Below are positions 47,153-56,450 of a stretch of 64,000 nucleotides of DNA, in pieces (the first letter of the stretch is position 1; every line of letters starts with the position of its first letter). This DNA comes from Streptomyces griseochromogenes. GTDB taxonomy: Bacteria > Actinomycetota > Actinomycetes > Streptomycetales > Streptomycetaceae. Where the stretch lies: the NCBI RefSeq assembly GCF_001542625.1, contig NZ_CP016279.1, forward strand, positions 1,860,001 through 1,924,000, read 5' to 3'. Both the position numbers and the translations under genes were made by a program. A model generated the notes under the pieces. It saw nothing but the letters and a program-made list of their open reading frames with translations, searched no databases and was not told the origin of the DNA.

Positions 47153-47345
47153 TCGACCAACAACCTCTCGGCGGTCGGCACCTTCGTCGTGCCGCAGTCT
47201 CTCAGAGCCCGGTTCGTCATCGACCAGTGAGTACGTCTTTGACTATTGGGCAGTTCAGGCATTCCAGCACGTGGACCAGCGCACTTCCAAACAGTGGAAA
47301 CCCCGCGGGGGCGCTCCTGTAAGCCCTAGATAAAACGGTCATAAA

Positions 47346-47375
47346 GAACGAGCCCCGCCAAAAGGCGGGGCGTTC
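47346..47375. terminator. hairpin between the two conservons
   Basis: An 8-bp GC stem (47352-47359 with 47364-47371) and an AAAA loop, extended by GAAC/GTTC pairing with a two-base bulge. It lies downstream of cvnD2 and upstream of cvnA1. Confidence 0.55.
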
Positions 47376-47451
47376 GTGAGCACAGTGGTACCGCTCGACC
47401 GCGTCGAGTGGTGAAGCCGGGCGATTCCTCTGCCGAACTGTTATGAACACC

Positions 47452-47487
47452 GGAGCCGACCGTGTCAAAGGCCACAGTCGGCTCCGA
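47452..47487. terminator. terminator of the second conservon
   Basis: A perfect 10-bp stem (47452-47461 with 47478-47487) with a 16-base loop, about 43 bases beyond the cvnD2 stop on the minus strand. Confidence 0.55.
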
Positions 47488-47529
47488 TCTCATTACGACA
47501 ACTGCCGTATCGCACGTCGCACTTGAGTG

Positions 47530-48105
47530 CTATCGCAGCCGTGCCATCAGTGCGTGCTCCACCAGCGTGATCAGCGCACTCTTGGCGTCCGCGCGGTGGC
47601 GGGCGTCCGTCGTGATGATCGGGGCGTCGGGGCCGATCTGCAGGGCCTCGCGCACTTCGTCGGGGGTGTAGGGCTGCTGGCCGTCGAAGCCGTTGAGGGC
47701 GATGACGAAGGGCAGGCCCGAGTTCTCGAAGTAGTCGACCGCCGGGAAGCAGTCGGCCAGGCGCCGGGTGTCCACGAGCACCACCGCGCCGATCGCACCG
47801 CGCACCAGGTCGTCCCACATGAACCAGAAGCGGTCCTGGCCGGGGGTGCCGAACAGGTACAGGATCAGGTCCTGGTCCAGGGTGATACGGCCGAAGTCCA
47901 TCGCCACCGTGGTGGTGGTCTTGTCTCCGGTGTGGGTGAGGTCGTCGATGCCGGCCGAAGCGGACGTCATCACGGCCTCTGTGCGCAGCGGGTTGATCTC
48001 CGAGACGGCGCCGACGAACGTGGTCTTGCCCACGCCGAAGCCGCCCGCCACCACGATCTTCGCCGAGGTGGTGGCCCGGCCCGCGTCAGAGCTTGCGAAG
48101 TCCAC
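47530..48105 (-). CDS. cvnD: conservon small GTPase CvnD (second copy)
   Basis: A 191-residue paralogue of the first CvnD. The P-loop and YLFGTPGQDRFWFMWDD are the same. Differences are confined to the N terminus (SSDAGRATTS against SSSGGPSRSTTS), VVLVDT against IVLVDT, and GQQPYT against GNQPYN. Bases 47798-48063 match the first copy exactly. It overlaps its cvnC by 20 bases. It presumably works with the neighbouring CvnA2, though the close identity allows cross-talk. Confidence 0.93.
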   Translation of the reverse strand: MDFASSDAGRATTSAKIVVAGGFGVGKTTFVGAVSEINPLRTEAVMTSASAGIDDLTHTGDKTTTTVAMDFGRITLDQDLILYLFGTPGQDRFWFMWDDLVRGAIGAVVLVDTRRLADCFPAVDYFENSGLPFVIALNGFDGQQPYTPDEVREALQIGPDAPIITTDARHRADAKSALITLVEHALMARLR

Positions 48106-48484
48106 TGAGCACCCTTTCGAGCAGCGTCACGTCCGGAGCGCCGCCGTTGTTCTCGTCGCCGCCTGGCTGGTGGACGGCCACCAGGCCGGCCTCGGCGAGG
48201 TCGGCCACCAGGATCCGGGCCACGCCGAGCGGCATGGCCAGCAGCGCGGAGACCTCCGCGACCGACTTGACCTCACGGCACAGATGGCAGATGCGCTGGT
48301 GCTCCGGGAGCAGTCCCATGAGCGCTGCCGGGTCGGCCGTGGTGCTGATCAGCGCCTCGATGGCGAGCTGATAGCGCGGCCGCGTCCGGCCACCGGTCAT
48401 CGCGTACGGACGTACCAGCGGCTGGTCGCCCTCGTCCCCGTACGGCTCTGCGTACGGATCATGAGAGGCGGTGGGCGGGGTCAT
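48086..48484 (-). CDS. cvnC: conservon DUF742 protein CvnC (second copy)
   Basis: A 132-residue protein, shorter than the first copy because the Pro-rich N tail is reduced to about 30 residues. The DUF742 core begins QPLVRPYAMTGGRTRPRYQL and ends DVTLLERVLSGLRKL as in copy one. ATG 48484 follows GGAGG by five bases. It is coupled to cvnD by overlap. Confidence 0.92.
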   Translation of the reverse strand: MTPPTASHDPYAEPYGDEGDQPLVRPYAMTGGRTRPRYQLAIEALISTTADPAALMGLLPEHQRICHLCREVKSVAEVSALLAMPLGVARILVADLAEAGLVAVHQPGGDENNGGAPDVTLLERVLSGLRKL

Positions 48485-48594
48485 GAATCCTCCGGGCGGG
48501 ACAGCAAGTCGGTCAGTCGTGCCGTCTGACGGGGCCGTGGGGGGATTGTGGCGGCCGGACGGTGTTTTCGTGAGGTGGGTAGTGCCGGGGCGGG

Positions 48595-49017
48595 TCAGTG
48601 AAGCAGACTGCCCTGGAGTTCGGCGCGCAGATCCGGGGTGAGTACCGCACCCGCGCGGTCGACGAGCAGTGCCATCTCGTAGCCGACGAGACCGATGTCG
48701 CACTCGGGGTGGGCCAGTACCGCGAGGGAAGACCCGTCCGAGACGGACATCAAGAAGAGGAAGCCGCGCTCCATCTCGACGACCGTCTGTGCCACGGTGC
48801 CGCCCTCGAAGATCCGGGAAGCCCCGGCCGTGAGGGAGGTCAACCCGGACGCGACGGCCGCCAGCTGATCGGCGCGGTCCCTCGGAAAACCTTCGGACAT
48901 CGCCAGCAGAAGGCCGTCGGCGGAGACCACCACCGTGTGCGACACCCCGGGGGTGTTGTCCACGAAGTTGGTGATCAACCAGTTCAGGTTCTGTGCCGCC
49001 TGGCTCATCGGACTCAA
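48595..49017 (-). CDS. cvnB: conservon roadblock/LC7 protein CvnB (second copy)
   Basis: A 140-residue roadblock protein nearly identical to copy one (differences GGTVAQ against GGAVNQ, ECDIGLVG against EADIGLIG, ends LLH against LLN). The start appears to be TTG at 49017, directly next to the cvnA2 stop, with AGGAG six bases upstream. The inner ATG at 49008 is the alternative. Such a start implies tight coupling to CvnA translation. Confidence 0.9.
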   Translation of the reverse strand: MSPMSQAAQNLNWLITNFVDNTPGVSHTVVVSADGLLLAMSEGFPRDRADQLAAVASGLTSLTAGASRIFEGGTVAQTVVEMERGFLFLMSVSDGSSLAVLAHPECDIGLVGYEMALLVDRAGAVLTPDLRAELQGSLLH

Positions 49018-52000
49018 CTAACGCTCCTGCTGGTGAGTGGGGCTCGGGTAGCTGCCGGTCTGGCCGCTGCCGGCCTGACGGCCCTGAGCGATGCCCCGAC
49101 GGAGATTGGTCAGCCGCCCGCGTACGTCGTCAGGCGCACGCGAGACCTGCGGACCGGCTTGGTGCTGTTGCTGCTGAGCCGTGCCCGGGACGAGGTTCGC
49201 CCGGGGCACCCGGCGCGGCAGGCCGGAAGTGGTGACACCGCCCGCCGCGGGCTGCCGTACGCGCTCCGCCTGCCGGACGAGTTCGTCGTTGGGCGAGGTG
49301 CGCCAGGAGCCTGTGGGGGAGGCGGGACGCTGGGGGGCCGACGCGGGCGCCGACTGCTGCTGCTGCGGGGCCGGGGCGTTGTCCTGCTGGCCCTGCTGAC
49401 CGCCGTGGAACCAGTTGGTCTCCAGCGTGTCGTACAGCGGGGTACGGCCGTCGCCCGGGCCGGAGGCCGGGGGCAGCGCCTCGGGCTCCGGCCTCGCCGG
49501 ACGCTGCGGGGCCGCCGGGCGCTGGGCGGCGAAGCCACCGCGGCCGCCGGGCTGCGGGCGCTCGAACTGACCGGTGTTCGCCGGGCCCTGTCCCTGTCCC
49601 TGGCGGCCGGGCAGCGCGTGCTGCCCGGTGGAGCTGCCGTCGAAGCCGGCGTCGTAGGCCTGCGGGGCCGCGAACTGACCGGTGCTCTGCGGGTCCTGCT
49701 GGCCGGGGGCCGACGTGCCGAAGACGTCCGAGCGGACGAACGAGCCGTTGTCGCCCTGCTGGCCGAACTGGCCGCCCTGCTGCTGCGGGGTGAACTGGCT
49801 GTTGCCCTGCTGGGTGCCGGGACGTGCGAACTGGCCGGTGCTCTGGGAGCCGTTCGCGCCGTTCAGGTCCTGGCGCGGGAACTGGCCCGTGGAGCCGTCC
49901 AGGCCGAAGTCCGGGCGGGGGAACTCGCCCGTGGCGGCCGCGCCCTGCGCGTCGTTGCGGGGTATCGCCGGTATCTCGGAGGTCGCGCCCGGGCCGTGCC
50001 GGTCGTCGACGCGCGGCATCGGCGCGGTCTGCGTCGGGTCCTGCTCGTCGTGGCCGCGAGGGGCGTCCAGCGAGGCACGGGAGAGCGGGGCCTGGGCGTT
50101 GTCGCTCCAGTCCGGGGTGCGCGCGGACGGGTTGCCGCCGGGCAGCTCGGCCCGCGGGCCGCCGCGCGGCGGCAGCTGGGGCTGACGGTCCTGGTCCGAG
50201 GCGCCCGCGCCGTGGCGCGGCGCGGCCGGGCCACGGCCGCCGAAGGCGTCCTGCTGCGGTCCACCCGGGTTCGCGGCCTGCAGGCCCTGCGGGGCACTCG
50301 GCGTCTGACCGCCGCCGAAGGCGCCCGCGCCCGCACCGGCGGGGGCCGGACGGCCCTGCTGCGGAGCACCCGGACCCTGCGGGCCGCGTGCCACGCCCGG
50401 ACGGCCGCCCTGGCCGGCGCCGGGCAGCGCGGCCCGGGGACCCTGGCCCGCGCCGACCTGGCCGCGCGGACCGGGACCGGCGCCGAGGAGACCGCCGCCG
50501 GACGGCGCACCGCCGAGGGCGCCGCCGGGGCCGTTGCCGCCGTTGCCCCGCCGTGCGGCGGCGGCACCCGCCGCGGCCTGCGCGGCGGCCGGACCGCCGG
50601 TCGACGCCGGGACGCCGGGCTTGCCCGGAGCGGGCTTCTTGCCGCCCTGGGCGACATCGACGGGCAGCATGACCAGCGCGGTCGTACCACCGGAGTCGGA
50701 CGGGCGCAGCTGGATGCGGATGCCGTGCCGCTGGGACAGACGACCGACCACGAAGAGGCCCATGCGGCGGGAGACGGAGACGTCCACGGTGGGCGGCGAG
50801 GCGAGCCGCTCGTTGATCGCCGCGAGGTCCTCGGGGGAGAGGCCGATGCCGGTGTCGTGGATCTCGATCAGCACACGGCCGTCGGGCAGCGCGTGACCGG
50901 TGACCTTGACCTTGGTCTGCGGCGAGGAGAAGGAGGTCGCGTTCTCCAGCAGCTCGGCGAGCAGGTGCACGAGGTCGTTGACGACGCGGCCCGCGACCTC
51001 GGTGGTCGGGACCGCGGCCAGCTCGATGCGCTCGTACTGCTCCACCTCGGAGGCGGCGGCGCGGAGCACGTCGACCAGCGGGACCGGGCGGGTCCAGCGG
51101 CGGCCCGGCTCTTCACCGGCGAGAACGAGGAGGTTTTCACCGTTACGGCGCATACGCGTCGCGAGGTGGTCGAGCTTGAAGAGGGAGGACAGCTGGTCCG
51201 GGTCGGCCTCGCGGGACTCCAGTTCGGAGATGAGCGAGAGCTGACGCTGGATGAGGCCCTGGGAGCGGCGCGAGAGGTTGGTGAACATCGCGTTGACGTT
51301 GCCCCGCAGAAGGGCCTGCTCGGCGGCGAGGCGGACCGCCTCGCGGTGCACGTCGTCGAAGGCCGCGGCCACCTGGCCGATCTCGTCCCGGGAGTGCACA
51401 CCGACCGACTCCACGGACGTGTCCACGTCCTGCGGGTCGGACTCGGACAGCTGCTTGACCAGCTCGGGCAGACGGTCCTGGGCGACCTTGGTCGCGGTCT
51501 CCTGCAGCCGGCGCAGCGAGCGGATCATGGACCGGGCCACGACGAAGGCGCCGACGAGCGAGATGCCGAGCACGATGAGGATCAGGACACCGGAGATGAT
51601 CGCGTCCTGCTCGGAGGCGCTGCGCAGCTCGCGGGCCTTCTGCTCCATGTCCTCGAGCAGCGTGTGCTCGATCTTCTTCATCTGCTCGATCTTGGTCGAG
51701 CTGTCGTCCACCCAGTCCTTGTAGGAGCGGGCCGGCAGTCCGTCGAGGCCGTCACGGGACTCGAAGGTGCGCTTGGCGTACAGGTCCGCGGCCTGGATGG
51801 TCGGGTTGCCCTCCTCGATCGGCTTGAGGAGTTCGTCCGGGTTCTCGTTGCTGTAGATCTTCCGGAAGATCGCGATCTCGGAGCCTTCGCTCTCGTAGGC
51901 CGACTCGCCGTAGAGGCGGTCGTTCTCGGAGAGCTTGCCCTTGGAGGTGTTGCCGGAGGTCAGGGCCGCGGCGATGACGGCACGTTGCACCGAGGCGTAC

Positions 52001-52815
52001 TCCTTGGCGGTGGAGAAGGCCGCCAGGGCGCGGGTGCGCGTGATCATCTCCGGGTTGCTGGACGCCTCGGCCATGGACTGGGAGAGGTCGACCAGCTGGG
52101 TGATCAGCCGGTGGTACGACTCGACCGTCTGCGTCGAGTTGTCCTTCGACTGGTAGGCCGTCTTGCGGATCTTGGCCAGGTCGTCCAGCTGGTTGGCGAG
52201 GCTGACCAGGGTGTCGCGGACACCCTGGAGGTTGCCGTCCTTGCTCGCCGAGTCGATCTGCTCGGAGGCGTCGAGGAAGTTCTCGCGGGCGCGGTCGGTC
52301 TTGTCCTGGTAGGCCTTGACCGTGTAGTCGCTCGGCGTCAGGCCGTGGGCCAGCGGACCGGCGGACTGGTCGCGCTCCTCCTGGAGCGCGGCGGCCAGCT
52401 CGGTGGCCTGCTTGGTCATGTCCGTCAGCAGCTTCATGTTGTCGAGCTGCTGGATGTCGGTGATGTTCTGGTCGATGCGCAGCGCGCCCAGCGAGGTCGC
52501 GGCGACCACGGGGAGCGCGAGCAGCGAGACCAGACGCGTGGAGATGCGCCAGTTGCGCAGGGCCATGCGCGAGCCGGGGCCGGTGGGGCCCTGGGCGGGC
52601 TTCGCGGCCGGGGCGGGGGTACCGGCCTTCGTGCTGTTGATGGGGGACGACGCGCCGGGGCGCCCGGGGCGGTCACCGCCGTCTCCGGACGAGGCCGGGC
52701 CCTGGCCCGGGTTCTGGGCGTGCTGGGGCGAGGAGCTGCCCTTCATAGGGCCAGTCCCGTCGTGCGACTCCGGCTCCGCCGAAGCGCTGCCATCCCTCTT
52801 GAAACGTCCCTGCAC
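49018..52815 (-). CDS. cvnA: conservon sensor histidine kinase-like protein CvnA (second copy)
   Basis: A 1265-residue sensor, larger than copy one. TM1 is at about 100-120 (STRLVSLLALPVVAATSLGA), a NIT-like extracytoplasmic domain runs to about 410, TM2 is SGVLILIVLGISLVGAFVVA, then HAMP and a HATPase core (LAELLENATSFSSPQTK, EIHDTGIGLSPEDLAAINE). The last about 500 residues are Gly/Pro/Gln-rich with six TGQF-type motifs (ATGEFPRPDF, STGQFPRQDL, STGQFARPGT, STGQFAAPQA, STGQHALPGR, NTGQFERPQP). GTG 52815 (VQGRFKRDGS) was taken as start; the open frame continues to 53085 without a signal. Confidence 0.9.
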   Translation of the reverse strand: MQGRFKRDGSASAEPESHDGTGPMKGSSSPQHAQNPGQGPASSGDGGDRPGRPGASSPINSTKAGTPAPAAKPAQGPTGPGSRMALRNWRISTRLVSLLALPVVAATSLGALRIDQNITDIQQLDNMKLLTDMTKQATELAAALQEERDQSAGPLAHGLTPSDYTVKAYQDKTDRARENFLDASEQIDSASKDGNLQGVRDTLVSLANQLDDLAKIRKTAYQSKDNSTQTVESYHRLITQLVDLSQSMAEASSNPEMITRTRALAAFSTAKEYASVQRAVIAAALTSGNTSKGKLSENDRLYGESAYESEGSEIAIFRKIYSNENPDELLKPIEEGNPTIQAADLYAKRTFESRDGLDGLPARSYKDWVDDSSTKIEQMKKIEHTLLEDMEQKARELRSASEQDAIISGVLILIVLGISLVGAFVVARSMIRSLRRLQETATKVAQDRLPELVKQLSESDPQDVDTSVESVGVHSRDEIGQVAAAFDDVHREAVRLAAEQALLRGNVNAMFTNLSRRSQGLIQRQLSLISELESREADPDQLSSLFKLDHLATRMRRNGENLLVLAGEEPGRRWTRPVPLVDVLRAAASEVEQYERIELAAVPTTEVAGRVVNDLVHLLAELLENATSFSSPQTKVKVTGHALPDGRVLIEIHDTGIGLSPEDLAAINERLASPPTVDVSVSRRMGLFVVGRLSQRHGIRIQLRPSDSGGTTALVMLPVDVAQGGKKPAPGKPGVPASTGGPAAAQAAAGAAAARRGNGGNGPGGALGGAPSGGGLLGAGPGPRGQVGAGQGPRAALPGAGQGGRPGVARGPQGPGAPQQGRPAPAGAGAGAFGGGQTPSAPQGLQAANPGGPQQDAFGGRGPAAPRHGAGASDQDRQPQLPPRGGPRAELPGGNPSARTPDWSDNAQAPLSRASLDAPRGHDEQDPTQTAPMPRVDDRHGPGATSEIPAIPRNDAQGAAATGEFPRPDFGLDGSTGQFPRQDLNGANGSQSTGQFARPGTQQGNSQFTPQQQGGQFGQQGDNGSFVRSDVFGTSAPGQQDPQSTGQFAAPQAYDAGFDGSSTGQHALPGRQGQGQGPANTGQFERPQPGGRGGFAAQRPAAPQRPARPEPEALPPASGPGDGRTPLYDTLETNWFHGGQQGQQDNAPAPQQQQSAPASAPQRPASPTGSWRTSPNDELVRQAERVRQPAAGGVTTSGLPRRVPRANLVPGTAQQQQHQAGPQVSRAPDDVRGRLTNLRRGIAQGRQAGSGQTGSYPSPTHQQER

Positions 52816-53381
52816 TAGCGTCGCAACCTCTGGACCAGGCACCCCCTCGCGTGAACGAGGGGACACAGTGTCGGCGTCTTTGGAGAGCGCCCTGAATACG
52901 CCCCCCGGTCTTGAGTGACCGGCGCTGGTTCCCCCTATCTCGCCGCCACTCGGCGCTGAGTTGCGCCCCCTGCGCGCCGGCTCGATCCTGCGGCGGTCCG
53001 TGGAATTCCAGCACAGTGCCGGATCTCCAACAAGGGCCGTACCCCGAGCTGTGACCTCCGTGACGGTTTGTGAGGGCCGAGTCACGAACTGTGGAGGCTA
53101 TTACCCCGCAAAGTGGACTTTTCTCTGCGAGTCGTCGCCTGGTGCCTGGTGTCCCAGTCGCCATGATCAGGAGCGGAATGGTGGGTTCAGGTGGTCAATG
53201 TCCGTTTCGTTGGGGAGAGTTGCGGGCCGGAATTGACCGGTTTGCCCATGGATAAGTGAGCAAACTCACACGCTCATCATGGTCAGTTCACGTCTGTGGC
53301 GGGGAATCGGATGTTTAGCCTGGCGCTTTACAAGATGAACGGCTCTGCCAACCCCACTCACGAGGCCACAGGACGACAACG
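52816..53381. other. 566-base region between cvnA2 and a small-peptide gene
   Basis: It should hold the cvn2 promoter on the minus strand and the promoter of the next gene. A GTGAG-CAAA-CTCAC inverted repeat lies at 53256-53269, just after TTGACC at 53233-53238, a possible -35 element. From about 53100 the sequence is less GC-rich. No gene is recognised. Confidence 0.45.
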
Positions 53382-53570
53382 GTGAAGACGACGATGATGT
53401 TCCGCAACATAGCCAACCCGCGGCGCACGACTCTGGCGCACCTCGATGACGCCGACGAACTGCAGACGCCCGAGCTGCCGGAGCACTCCGTCGATCTGCC
53501 CGCGCAGACCGCCAACCCCAGGCGCACGGTCCTGATGGAGGTTCCCGTCGGGGCGGCGGCCGGCGAGTAG
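53382..53570 (+). CDS. 62-residue peptide with duplicated ANPRRT motif, unknown
   Basis: GTG 53382 gives a 62-residue product. The motif ANPRRTTL (residues 11-18) recurs as ANPRRTVL (44-51), separated by an acidic, Pro-rich linker (HLDDADELQTPELPEH). The C terminus is hydrophobic (MEVPVGAAAGE). The size and acidic linker recall RiPP precursors, but no modification enzyme is near. AGGACGAC nine bases upstream is a moderate ribosome site. It stands between conservon 2 and a FAH-family gene. Confidence 0.6.
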   Translation: MKTTMMFRNIANPRRTTLAHLDDADELQTPELPEHSVDLPAQTANPRRTVLMEVPVGAAAGE

Positions 53571-53759
53571 CCGACCGGCACCACGCGCGAGAGGGTGCGG
53601 CCCGGAGATCACCTGATCTTCCCGGCCGCGCTCCGCTTTTTGCCTGCGAATTCCCCGCGCGCCGAGACTCCGGAATTCAAAAAAACGCAGGCCGGGCGGT
53701 CCGACCGGTTAACCTGGGGCGTCAGTACGCCGGTTCTCAGTAAGGGGCGCAAGGATCCC

Positions 53760-54545
53760 GTGCGCATCGCCAGGTTCTCCATCGACGGGAACGTAGCCTT
53801 CGGCGCGGTCGAGGGCGACAAGCAGGGCGAACTCGTCCTCGACATCATCAAGGGCATCCCGTTCGCCGACCACGAGCTGTCCGGGACGAAGGTGCCGCTG
53901 AGCAAGGTCAGACTGCTCCCGCCGGTGCTCCCCAACAAGGTCGTGGCGTTCGGCCGCAACTACGCCGACCACGCCAAGGAGCTGGGCAACGAGGTGCCCG
54001 ACGCCCCGTTCGCCTTCTTCAAGCCGTCCACCTCGGTGATCGGCCCCGGCGACGAGATCCGGTACCCGTCCTTCTCGCAGGACCTGCACCACGAGGCCGA
54101 GCTGGCCGTCGTCATCGGCCGGATGTGCCGCGAGGTCCCCCGCGAACGCGTCAAGGACGTGATCTTCGGCTACACCTGCGCCAACGACGTCACCGCCCGC
54201 GATGTGCAGAAGCGCGAGAAGCAGTGGGCCCGGGCCAAGGGCTTCGACACTGCCTGCCCGCTCGGCCCCTGGGTGGAGACGGAGCTGGACCTCGAGCGCG
54301 CGAACGACCTGACGATCCAGCTCACGGTCAACGGCGAACAGCGCCAGCTGGGCCGGACGAGCGAGATGATCCACCCCATCGAGGATCTGATCGTGAACAT
54401 CTCCGAGGCCATGACCCTGCTCCCCGGCGACGTCATCCTCACCGGCACCCCCGCGGGGGTCGGCCCCCTGAACGTCGGCGACGAGGTCGCCGTCACCATC
54501 GAAGGCATCGGCACTCTCACCAACAAGGTTGTCAAGCGTGGCTAG
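53760..54545 (+). CDS. fumarylacetoacetate hydrolase-family protein
   Basis: A 261-residue member of the FAH family. Such proteins cleave or decarboxylate 2-oxo acids (acylpyruvates, oxaloacetate, 2-hydroxyhepta-dienedioate). Core text: [18 protein letters not shown], metal ligands in [28 protein letters not shown] and [20 protein letters not shown] 53760 follows AAGGATCC. It overlaps gltX by eight bases, a conserved coupling in Streptomyces. Exact substrate unknown. Confidence 0.9.
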   Translation: MRIARFSIDGNVAFGAVEGDKQGELVLDIIKGIPFADHELSGTKVPLSKVRLLPPVLPNKVVAFGRNYADHAKELGNEVPDAPFAFFKPSTSVIGPGDEIRYPSFSQDLHHEAELAVVIGRMCREVPRERVKDVIFGYTCANDVTARDVQKREKQWARAKGFDTACPLGPWVETELDLERANDLTIQLTVNGEQRQLGRTSEMIHPIEDLIVNISEAMTLLPGDVILTGTPAGVGPLNVGDEVAVTIEGIGTLTNKVVKRG

Positions 54546-56022
54546 CGCACCCGGCTCTCCCGTTCGCGTACGTTTCTGTCCGTCGCCCACCGGTAACCCC
54601 CACGTGGGCCTGGTCCGCACCGCCCTGTTCAACTGGGCGTTCGCCCGGCACCACCAGGGCACTCTGGTCTTCCGTATCGAGGACACCGACGCGGCCCGCG
54701 ACTCGGAGGAGTCGTACAATCAGCTGCTCGACGCGATGCGCTGGCTGGGCTTCGACTGGGACGAGGGCCCGGAGGTCGGCGGCCCGCACGCGCCGTACCG
54801 CCAGTCGCAGCGCATGGACATCTACCGGGATGTCGCGCAGAAGCTCCTTGACGGCGGTCACGCCTACCACTGCTACTGCTCCCAGGAGGAGCTGGACACC
54901 CGCCGCGAGGCCGCCCGCGCCGCCGGCAAGCCCTCCGGCTACGACGGCCACTGCCGTGACCTGAGCGCCGAGCAGGTCGAGGAGTACAAGGCCCAGGGCC
55001 GCGCCCCGATCGTCCGCTTCCGTATGCCCGACGAGACGATCACCTTCACCGACCTGGTCCGCGGCGAGCTGACCTTCACCCCTGAGAACGTCCCGGACTA
55101 CGGCATCGTCCGTGCCAACGGCGCCCCGCTGTACACGCTCGTCAACCCGGTCGACGACGCCCTGATGGAGATCACCCACGTCCTGCGCGGCGAGGACCTG
55201 CTCTCCTCCACTCCGCGGCAGATCGCCCTGTACAAGGCGCTGATCGAGCTGGGCGTCGCCAAGGGGACCCCCGCCTTCGGCCACCTTCCGTACGTGATGG
55301 GCGAGGGCAACAAGAAGCTGTCGAAGCGCGACCCGCAGGCGTCCCTCAACCTCTACCGCGAGCAGGGCTTCCTGCCCGAGGGCCTGCTCAACTACCTCTC
55401 GCTGCTCGGCTGGTCCCTCTCGGCCGACCAGGACATCTTCACGACCGACGAGATGGTCGCCGCCTTCGACATCTCCGACGTGAACCCCAACCCGGCGCGC
55501 TTCGACCTCAAGAAGTGTGAGGCGATCAACGCCGACCACATCCGCATGCTCGAGGTGAAGGAGTTCACCGAGCGCTGCCGCCCGTGGCTGAAGGCCCCCT
55601 TCGTCCCCTGGGCGCCGGAGGACTTCGACGAGGCCAAGTGGCAGGCCATCGCCCCGCACGCGCAGACCCGCCTCAAGGTCCTCTCCGAGATCACCGACAA
55701 CGTCGACTTCCTGTTCCTCGCCGAGCCGGTCCTCGACGAGGCGAGCTGGACGAAGGCGATGAAGGAGGGCTCGGACGCGCTGCTGGTCACGGCCCGCGAG
55801 AAGCTGGAGGCGGCCGACTGGACCTCGGCCGAGTCCCTCAAGGAGGCCGTGCTGGCCGCCGGCGAGGCCCACGGCCTCAAGCTCGGCAAGGCCCAGGCCC
55901 CGGTCCGCGTGGCCGTCACCGGCCGCACGGTCGGCCTGCCGCTGTTCGAGTCCCTGGAGGTCCTGGGCAAGGAGAAGACCCTGGCCCGCATCGACGCGGC
56001 GCTGGCGAAGCTGACCGCGTAG
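54538..56022 (+). CDS. gltX: glutamyl-tRNA synthetase
   Basis: It attaches glutamate to tRNA-Glu, and in bacteria without GlnRS also to tRNA-Gln for later amidation. The 494-residue class I enzyme has the HIGH-type motif [16 protein letters not shown] and the KMSKS-type motif [10 protein letters not shown]. The C-terminal helical cage binds the anticodon. GTG 54538 fits the homologous start ([13 protein letters not shown]) and overlaps the FAH gene. About 1.5 kb downstream lie three tRNA-Glu and two tRNA-Gln genes, its probable substrates. Confidence 0.96.
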   Translation: MASAPGSPVRVRFCPSPTGNPHVGLVRTALFNWAFARHHQGTLVFRIEDTDAARDSEESYNQLLDAMRWLGFDWDEGPEVGGPHAPYRQSQRMDIYRDVAQKLLDGGHAYHCYCSQEELDTRREAARAAGKPSGYDGHCRDLSAEQVEEYKAQGRAPIVRFRMPDETITFTDLVRGELTFTPENVPDYGIVRANGAPLYTLVNPVDDALMEITHVLRGEDLLSSTPRQIALYKALIELGVAKGTPAFGHLPYVMGEGNKKLSKRDPQASLNLYREQGFLPEGLLNYLSLLGWSLSADQDIFTTDEMVAAFDISDVNPNPARFDLKKCEAINADHIRMLEVKEFTERCRPWLKAPFVPWAPEDFDEAKWQAIAPHAQTRLKVLSEITDNVDFLFLAEPVLDEASWTKAMKEGSDALLVTAREKLEAADWTSAESLKEAVLAAGEAHGLKLGKAQAPVRVAVTGRTVGLPLFESLEVLGKEKTLARIDAALAKLTA

Positions 56023-56114
56023 CCGACGCGCGATGAGGGGCGGCACCGGGAGTTCCGGGTGCCGCCCTCGGTGCGTCCACCGAGTCGTCGCCCGGAGTTC
56101 CCCCTTCCGGTCAA

Positions 56115-56450
56115 GTGCCCCTTCCTGAGCGCACGGTCGACTTCCCGGGCGTCGTACCGCCCGCGCACGCCGGCCCGGACGACCTGGCCACGGGCACCGA
56201 CGTGATCATCAGCCGGAGCGGCTCCACCGTCACGCTCCCCGCCGGCCGGACCTGCAAGACCTCGTCCGGCTGGAGCGTGCTCACCCAGGACGCCTCCGGC
56301 ACCCCGCACGTGCTGCGCGCCGCGGCCGGCACCTACACCTGGAAGCTCGGCGCCCACCCCCGAGACGGCCAGGGCCCGGACCTCGCCCTGACCGGCACGA
56401 TGACCTTGGGCCGACCTCCCGGCCGTACTCCGGTACCTCCGGTGGCATGA
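56115..56450 (+). CDS. hypothetical protein or C-terminal gene fragment
   Basis: A 111-residue frame with Streptomyces codon choice, containing TDVIISRSGSTVTLPAGRTC, TYTWKLGAHP and ALTGTMTLG. It resembles a small beta-rich domain. There is no signal peptide and no clear ribosome site, so it may be the tail of a larger decayed gene. Its end runs into the first unit of the 108-base repeat. Function unknown. Confidence 0.35.
   Translation: MPLPERTVDFPGVVPPAHAGPDDLATGTDVIISRSGSTVTLPAGRTCKTSSGWSVLTQDASGTPHVLRAAAGTYTWKLGAHPRDGQGPDLALTGTMTLGRPPGRTPVPPVA

Noticed and set aside
43463..47230. Plus-strand 1255-codon frame opposite the first cvnA
   Set aside because: It is a shadow of the minus-strand cvnA gene, with Val/Leu/Arg-rich text and no family match.
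53605..53759. Upstream extension of the FAH-family gene
   Set aside because: The frame is open but runs through promoter-like, less GC-rich sequence; GTG 53760 has a ribosome site and starts in family register.
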